Assembly (NCBI GenBank): GCA_032164245.1
Contig: JAVMKO010000007.1
Location: forward strand, 4,488,371 to 4,552,370
DNA from: Sternotherus odoratus
Taxonomy: Eukaryota; Chordata; Testudines; Kinosternidae
Length of the DNA: 64,000 nt
Direction of reading: 5' to 3'
Part shown: positions 51,401-60,400 of the stretch, piece after piece
Layout: each line of letters opens with the position of its first letter
How positions within the stretch are numbered: position 1 is the first letter of the stretch
The notes under the pieces: generated by a model
Seen by the model: only the letters and a program-made list of their open reading frames with translations
Databases searched by the model: none
What the model was told of the DNA's origin: nothing
Position numbers and translations under genes: made by a program

Positions 51401-54400
51401 CTATAGATAAGATTTTATAAATATTAGACATCAAATGAATTAATGTGTGTGTCCTCTGTAAGTGTAAACACTGAGAGAACAATCAGGGGAAAAAAATAAC
51501 AGTGCTGAATTCAGAAGCTATAAAAATTGTAAGAAAATCTTTGTTTTTAACTGAAAAATTTATTTGAAAATCCTTACCTGTTAAATATTTGAAACAGATA
51601 CCATCAAAATATGACCTAGGAAAACAAAACAGGTCTTCCCCATTCGTTTTCTCCCCTACGTCCAGAAGTTTTAACAAATGTGTGGCCTCTAATCTGATTC
51701 ACACACACTGTTCAGTGCGATCACTGATTGTGGTCTTTCGAAGTTACTGATGTTATCTGTAGGATCTTGTCATTTGGTCAAGTTTATCGTGCTCATGGTC
51801 ACTTTACTACTTTGATATTAATCAGTTTTGTGTTAACTCTCCAAACTGAGGGCCAGTACGTTCATCTGCCAACCAACCATCAGAAGAAGCTGCTTCTGAA
51901 AGGTGAATTGCCTTTTTCTCCCTCTCTACCTCACAACACAGCCCTCCCTGTTTTGCAGATAATCAGTGCTCCAATACTGCGATGGTTCTTCTCACCCGCA
52001 GCTTGATTTCCTGATGTGGTCCACCTCCTAAGGGACAGTCCACACTGGGGGAAGCTGCTTGGTCCCCACTCCATTCTTTGTCCTTGTTCTCAGGACCCCC
52101 TGGCCTTCCCTCAGGTTGCATGTGCAGGGGCACCCAGTCTCCATGCACTATGAGGCCAGTGAATGGGAGTCAGCCCCAAACGTCTCTGCAATGGGAAGGC
52201 CACTGCCGCAGGAGGAATTAACTGAATTAACAGCATGCACACTGGGCACTTCTGCATGGGAGGGTGGGGGGAAGGGCCTGAGAGCAAGAACCAGAGATCA
52301 GAGTGGGGAACAAGTAGATGCCCCGTAGAGAGAAGTTGAGCCAGGAGCCCTGCCATAGCGCAGCTGGGGGGAGGAATGACCCTGGCAGCCCGGTGGCCAA
52401 GAGCCACCTCCCATCTGGCAAATTTACTCTGGGCAAGCTGCACACAGTGCCGAGGAAGAGGAGGAGCAGGAAGGGGGAGCATGCTCAGCCAGGCATTAAT
52501 GGTGCTTCTGGCTGCTGTGCTGGTTGCCTGCAGCACTGCCCATCTGGGAGCAAGAACTCTGGGATACATCCAGTGGACGTCCGGGGCCACATACACACAG
52601 GAAAGCAATAGGGCTTGGACCCTAGGTCCCAGCTTAAGATGGCCTCAGAACCTCCTCCCTGCGGGGTCCTGGAACTCTAGGTCCAATCCCTAGGTTAGCA
52701 CAATTGGTGTGTGGATCACAGGTGTGTTAGGTTTGAGCCTGGTCTAAAGCCCATGCTAGACATGCCCGTAAGGACCTCAATCTAGCTTAGTGAAGAAAAG
52801 GTTAAATGGTAACTTGATCACCCAGCACAGGAAGAAAACAGTTGATAGCTCAGGGCTCTATAATCTAGCAGACAATGACATAATAACTTGCAATGTCTAG
52901 AAGATGAAGCTAGCAATGTTCAAATTGGAAACAAGGTACAAATTTTTAACACTGGGCATGATTAAACACTGGAGTAACCAGCACAAAGGCTGAACCTTGC
53001 TGGGTCAACATATCATGTCATGGTAATAGGATGTTTTTAAACGGTCACTTTTCAGATTATCCAAAAGAGATTTTTCATAAATATTGCAAAATGTTCAGGT
53101 AAATACCAGAAACCCAGCAACCCTGTGCAAACTCTACGTCTTAATCAGGTTTCTAGTTTTTATATTGTGCACATATCAGGAAGCTAACAGGCTCAGGTCT
53201 CTCTGATTGCTACTATTGCTGGTTTTGTGTATACTCTCACCTCTCCTGCAGACAGCATAATAGCAGATGAAATTTCATCTCTCTACAGAGTCAGTTTGCA
53301 GAATAGCCCTAAAATGTTATGTCATTTTTCTAATTTTCATCCAGCCATTGAGACTTTATTGCTATAACTTTGCAATTAACTATCAATAATACCAACAGGT
53401 TATAATGGCAATAAAATCTCTGTTCAGAACCTAAACTCCTGTGAAGTCAGTAAAGAGCAACGGAGGTTGCAAAGTCTCCTTTTCACAGAAACAAAATCTC
53501 CCTTTGCAGTAGATTCAAGGCTTTCCCATTGCATTCCTTCATTTTCACTGAATTCTACTGCATTTTGAGAATAGTACAGAATCTTGCTTCTTCATTTAGT
53601 TTGGCTTTTTCTACACTAGTAGTAATCCCATGCAGTTCATTTAGTCCTACACCATCTACTTCTTGAAATGCTGGCTGACTTTCTGGTAGTTTCTTTTACA
53701 TTTCTTTATGTGCGACCTATTTTCTGTCCTTGTCAAACAGAGCTATTGATTTTGCTAAGGACTTGTGATAATCTTTATTGACACAAATATAACGAGCTTT
53801 CATGCAGTGTACATGTTAAGATTAGTATACTTGTGAAAGCGGAGAGCCTTAAAAGTAAATGAATATATTCAAATTACTTTCCATTATTCATCTTAAGACT
53901 CAAGAAAATCATATGGTCCAATAAATTCTATGCAGCTTCTGAATGCAAGGTTTACTAGACAGGAAATGAAAAGTTTCAAGCAAGAAATAAGCTGCCTGAT
54001 GTCGTTCAGGGAATTGTTCATTTCGATAAGGGCTAGGCTCTGCCTTCAGCAGGCAGAAGCACACAGGAGCATGTGCAGGGAGATCCGCTGCAGCTGGTGC
54101 CCGTTAGGTATTCTGTCTAACTCAGCCAGAATTCCTCCAGGGGGTTCCTGGGAATCACACGTCAAAGCTCTGCCACGTACTAAGCTATGCACAGCCAACA
54201 CTGGTCGCAGGTGCAAGTTGGGTACAAACCTGCCTGCTCCCCAACCCCATTCAAATAGCTTGTGGAGATGGCTAGCAAGGAACAGGGCCAGCGCTGCTCA
54301 GCCCACCTTGTGGGTACTGAATGGGAGCACAGCAGTAAATTGAACTCTTCCCTCTCCTTTGAGGGACTACCCCCAACATGGCCCTATGTAACCGATTTGT

Positions 54401-57400
54401 GGTTGTTACAGCACTAATCAAAGAACAGTTTCTCTGGGCCAGAGTGAACGCCTTACTCTCACTGGTGAGCAGTTATCCCTTGAGGTGTCACACTGCCATT
54501 ACTCAGAATACTTATTACCTGCTCCTCAATGGAAGTAAAAGGTTCACAATCTGGCCTTCAGCTCCCAAAGAGAGATCAAAAGCTGTTTACTGTACAATAA
54601 CTGAACTGATCAAAACTTCAGAGGAGGATACTTCTAAGCTTTATAGCACAAAGGTGAAGCAGTTCCTATTAAGAAATATGAACCAAGCAAAATAATCTTC
54701 TGAAGGCAAAATGTGAGAACCTCCTTTTGTAATTATGGCTTTGAAAGTATACACAGGAGAACTTAGCGTATTGAAAAGAACAATAAAATCTTTAAACCAC
54801 TTTGCTTGTTTCATAGCAGAGCTCACACAAAAGCATGCTGGTGAATTAGCTGTGATGTGGAAAAGCATATTCAGTTCTCAGAAGTTAACGAACACACAGC
54901 CGGGATACCTGGATTCAGATACATTCTAGGATACAGAAACTGTGACGGTAGGGATATTTATTTTGTGAGTCACTACCTAGCGCTCTTCCAGATAACATCT
55001 TATTCATAGATATGATATTGTCTGAGCTCTGGGAATAAATCATGAGATTCAGATATATTTTTAGATGCCCCTATCTATTTCCAGTATGAAAAGCATAATG
55101 TTTTTCTATGAAAGTAAACAGATACAACAGCTTACATACATTATTAATATTGATAAAGAGTCAATCATAAGGGTTCATAAGCTTTCGTGGGCTAAGATCC
55201 ACTTCATCAGAGGAATGTTGTGGAAATCCCTAAGATCTATTCGTCTATAAGGTGCTACAAGACTCTGTCACTTTTGCAGATCCAGACTAACATGGCTACC
55301 CCTCTGAAACTAGACATTATTAATATTGTATCTTTTTTCAGTACCTTCCTTTCTATAGTTAATTATTTACTTCTGGCTTTTGATCATGATCTGTCCTTTT
55401 TTCACCCCACTTGATCACATTGTTGGTTTTCATGAATATCAATCATTTTATACTTCTTGAGTGCCTAGTCAATGGGGCAAATCCTTAACTGGTGTAAATC
55501 AGAACAGCTCCACGGACCTCATTTTTCACTTCTGGGGGAAGATTTATACTTCTGCTCATCCTTTCCACTGCACAAGACTGAAGCTCTGTCCCTGGTCCTG
55601 TCATGATCTTGGCCCACTCTTCCTGTCAGACCCCATATTCACCTGCAGTCTCAAGTCTGCTCTTCCTTCCAAAGCTGGAGGTAGCTCTTTCATTTATGCT
55701 ACCTCAGTTACCAAGAACTCTCCTCTTTCTTCCTCTGAGTCACTTTCTCCTTTTATATATTACTATAAGATTGTATTTATTGATTTAAGCTTATGATTCT
55801 CACACTAAAGCATTATCTTACTCCATATAAAAATAAATTGCTTTTTATTGCGTATGCCACAACATTTTAATGAGAAAGCTACCTGTATCTCTGGTTGACC
55901 ATATAAACATACCTGTGTGTCTGTGAAGAGGAAAACCATATCTTTGTCTTCTACTCCTGCCATCTTATACAGCTTCCTCAGATCGTCGTGAAAACTGTCG
56001 TAATTATAACCACGGCTAAGTTCTATCTGAAAGCATTTGTACCCACATATATGAGAGGCAAGTCTAGTGAGAGACTGTTTGCCAGTACCTCCAACTCCAA
56101 CAAGCAGGGCATTTCCTCTTTCCTGGCGGATCATCCTAGCGATTCTATAGGAAAATTAAGCATAGAATTTAAAGTAGTAAAAATGATAGAATGTTCCGAC
56201 TATTTCTTGGAGTCTCGTTATGGCATCACAGGAGCATCATACAGGCATGATACCATAGTGAAAATACTATAATAATCCAACAATTCTGCAATTCAAACAA
56301 TGGAAGCCTCCCCTGCACATTGCCAGGGTCCCAGGGGAAAAGAACATTCCGTGCTCTGCCCAGCAGCGTAGGCAGGGAACACATGCAGACTTACACAAGC
56401 CAAGCTCAGAGGGACATTTGGACACTGAGCTAGCTGCATTCATTTAGGATAAGTTCACCCCAACCTAAACTCAGTCTCCTTTTGGGATCCCCACACGGCA
56501 GTCAAAACCCACCCAATGTACCCTGGAGTCCCCATCCCAGCCGGGCTATCGAGTAGAGGGAATCTTTAACTCAAAATCACTTTTGACATATTCTGACTTC
56601 GACAAGTTGGTTACTCTGGATAATTTCCAAGAGAGCACTTCTGGAGAATCCTGTTTGGCTTTTTGCAGGAGGAGCTTACAGGACAGGCAGCTGGGAAAAT
56701 TCTCTTTTTAAATGCTTACTTTACCAAGCACATTTAGGGTGTTATTCTCGTTTACAGTGTTCTGAAAGCATGAAAGTGGCATAAATTATATTTACGCTCA
56801 CTTCACTGTAGAGGGGTGTAAGTGGGTCTTAGTGTAAATAAATGCTACATCTTTATTAAATATTTATGAATTATACTAATACATAGACCTATAATTGTAT
56901 ACCTGGGTAGAGAAAATAAACAGCACAGGTTCAAACAGGGACTTCAAGATATGTTCCGTCGTCTTTAAAAACATGCCACTTAATGAAGTTTAATATTGAT
57001 GGACCTCACCATTGATTTCCATTTTGGACTGATTTTGGAAGGATTTCAGTTTTCTAGAAGCTTTTTCTCATGAACATCAAACCTCCCCCCTTTTAGATTA
57101 AATTCTTTACCAATTGTGCCACATCATTACACATTAATTATTGGCCAAATTTTCAAGGAAGCCTCTTCAATCTGGCCTCCATTTATGCATGTTCACACTA
57201 TCAGCACACACATATTTGGTGTACTTTTAAAATGACAGAATTTATACATGCCAAAAATTTGCACTTAATTTGGTATGGTTTGAGTGCATAAGTGGTTTCT
57301 GTAAATTCTGTATTTTGTGTGCACAAGTGACAAGTATACAGATTTGTTCCACAAACACATATCAGTGTAGTAGCTGTCTACCCATGGATTGCATCTGCCA

Positions 57401-60400
57401 ACTTCATACACACAAATGGAGACCATGTTTTGAATATTTGGTTCTCTATTCACTAGGATTAAAACTTCTATGTCTGGGTGACTTAGATTTTTACATTCAG
57501 ATTTAGGAGTCTAATTTAAGTGCCAATGGAGTTGCAGAGGCTGACAGTGTCCAATAACTTCAGTGTCCATGTTGATGACAGGTCTTCTAAAGCAGTATAG
57601 GGTTTCATGGGTATCATGATGATCAGAGGGTTATGGCAGATGATTGTTTGCTCCACTTATGCAGCTGGGCACACTCTTGATTCAGGGTTCAGCATGGCAT
57701 TATACCATATTCATGGATTGACAATTACCTCCTTCCATCTCAGGTTGAGCACCAGTTTACATTTGAGGGCAGGATGAAATTTAAGATGTTTGCTTATTAA
57801 GGACTCAATGATTAATTCTGTACATATTTTAATGCATCCTTTCGCTGTGTAAACCTGTGATTAGTCACACAATTTAAATTCTTCTCAAAATGACTTAAAT
57901 TCACCTACTTATACTGATCTGATTATCACCTTAAAACAATGTCACCGCCTAAGTATTAACTAAACAGTCCTGTACCTTGAAACATGCTCAATGGCATCCT
58001 GGAAGAACACCAGCTTTGTCTCCTTAGAGTTTGTTATATTGTAGTCATCCAGATAGTCTTGTAAAACTGATATAATCTTCTCCGTATCAGTCAGATCCTC
58101 ATATATTCGATCAGCTTTTTCTGCGCCAAGCTGAAAGGAAATTATGTGAGGAAAATAAGAGAATTGAGATCAAAATTATTGGATAGAAATTACAGTGCTT
58201 AAAATCTCCTCAAATCATTAGTCAAGATTTTCAATACTTGGGTCCTAGAGGTACGCTCCTGTAGCGGACCCGGACGGGTCCGCTACGGAAACGAGGGCCC
58301 ACCCACCGAGGGAGGCGGCCGAATGACGGAGCCGCTGCGACCTCACCGCCCCGACCCGGAAGTACACCCGGCAACCCGGATGTACAAAGGGTGGGGCCGG
58401 TCGCCGGGGGGGGGGGGGCAGAGGCGGACGGAGGGCTCAGCGGGGAAGGACTGGCTGCCCCCCTGGAGGGAGAGCGACCAGGGCAGGGGCGCGGAAACGG
58501 AGAGCCGGCCCGAGGGGCCAAGCCCCCCGGCCACCGCCCACCGGGAGACCGAGAGCGACGACCCCGGAACCCCGGAGCCGGAGCCTCCTGCAGCAGGGGA
58601 CGCCGGGACCCCGACCCCAATGGTCGTGGACCCCGAGGCTGCGAGTAGCAACCTAACCAGCCCCGCTGCAGCAGACGCGGCAACCCCGGACGACTGGCCA
58701 GAGCTTCCAGCCGCCACATACCCAGAGGAGCTGGGAATGGACTGGGCCCCCGAGGACCAGGGACCCTGAGGACAGCCGCCGGAGGGGTGAATGAGGGCGG
58801 GCTTGTTCCCACCATGGCCCTGGAACTCAGCCCAGCCTAGTAACAAGACTGTGTAAATGCTGGCTGCTGGGACAGACCAACCCAGACTCAGCCCAGCCTA
58901 GTAGAAAGACCGTGTAAATGCTGGCTGCTGGGACAGACCAACCCAGAATCAGCCCAGCCTAGTAGAAAGACTGTGTAACCGCTGGCTGCTGGGACAAACC
59001 AACCCAGACTCAGCCCAGCCTAGTAGAAAGACTGTGTAACCGCTGGCAGCTGGGACAGACCAACCCAGAATCAGCCCAGCCTAGTAGAAAGACTGTGTAA
59101 CCGCTGGCTTCTGGGACAAACCAACCCAGACTCAGCCCAGCCTAGCGAAAGACGGTGTGACTGCTGGCCGCTGGGACCAAAGGAACCCCGGCTAAACCCA
59201 GCCTAGAACGCGCCTGTGTAGTTGCTGGCGACTGGGACGAAGGAAGCCGGGTTAGAACCTACCGAGGAAGACGAGGGGTCCGGCCGGGGTGACGCAACAC
59301 CGACCGGGACCCCAGAAGACGTGGAGATCACCCGACAGGGGGCGCTCCCGACGCTGGACTAAACGCTAAATCCCCCACAAACCCAGCAGGAGGCGCCCCG
59401 GGCAAGAACGGACACGTCTACAGCTCCTAAATCCATAATTAGGCATTTGAATGGCACCCTAAGTGTTGAATACCCAGCAGTTCCCATTGACTTCATTGGG
59501 GAAAGGAAGAACAGGAGTTCAGGGATTAAATCCATTTTTATTTTAGCTTTGCATTTTGTTAAGAGAAGTCTCACTTCTCCACTTCTGTCATACCTGTGGC
59601 TAAAATTTGCAACTGACCTCTAATCACACATTTAGCTATGCTCCAGACCTCATTTTTACTAAATCAGCCCTAGTGTTTTTCAAACAAATAAAAGAATTTA
59701 AAACGTTCAAAGAATTCAGCTGTTTTCTCTCACTTACTAGCCTCTTTTACTCAGTTGTAACTTGTGTTCCGCATGATTCCTTCCTTCCCCAATAAATGTC
59801 ATAATGAGATCTCAGCTGGGGCTAATTGCAAAAGATTTCCTCACAAGGCAGCAATTACAGCTTGAAGAAGTGAGTCAAAGTAATTTAAAAACCGTCCTTG
59901 TGTAGAGAGAAAAAGAACGAAAATTGAACACGTAAACTGTGTGAGAAAAATAATTTCTCCCCACAGGTCCCTGTGGCCTCTGTCCTGGATATATCTCCTA
60001 ATATTCATATTTGTTCCTTACACTGCCCCCCAGTTTGCTATCTGATCTATCTAGTTGAGTGCTTATACAACTTAAATCCTTTCCTAGTATAATCTTTGTT
60101 AAATGCCTCTAGCTTTTTAAAAATATCCTTTGAAGATTTAGCTTGTCCTTGGCATGAGTTATAAATTGTACCACTGTACCACTGTCCATTCCCATGAGGA
60201 TCCAAAGATCAAATATCGACCTGGAATCTACTTCTGCCCCTGCAATACCATGCTGTTTTGAAAGAATATTTGCTATCCCTTATCGCCATTTCTTAGTGCA
60301 TTCTGTAATGGAAAGTACCTGGTGAAATCACTTCCTTTCGTCCCCAGGCATCTTGTGAGGAAGTGACTTTATGGAGAACCAAACTTACTCCAGCCAACTA

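Larger units (their letters stand above)
58260..59422 (+). mobile_element. GC-rich TGTAG...CTACA LTR-like element, copy C, with minisatellite
   Basis: 1163 bp from TGTAGCGGACCC to GTCTACA, flanked by perfect GCTCC duplications (58255-58259, 59423-59427). Its 3' end matches LTR copy A in order (GCGCTCCCGACGCTGGA, then CCAGCAGGAGGCGCC). The first 500 bp is very GC- and CpG-rich, and a tandem array follows. Orientation as copy A. Confidence 0.78.

Noticed and set aside
51963..52693. Cluster of frames on both strands (up to 165 codons)
   Set aside because: Both strands are open in several frames with no recognisable motif. It is probably a GC-rich decayed repeat.
58231..58846. Long minus-strand frames of 194 and 167 codons in the GC-rich LTR
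   Set aside because: They overlap a plus-strand frame over the same bases, are low-complexity proline/glycine-rich, and have no domain. This is expected of GC-rich DNA with few stop codons.
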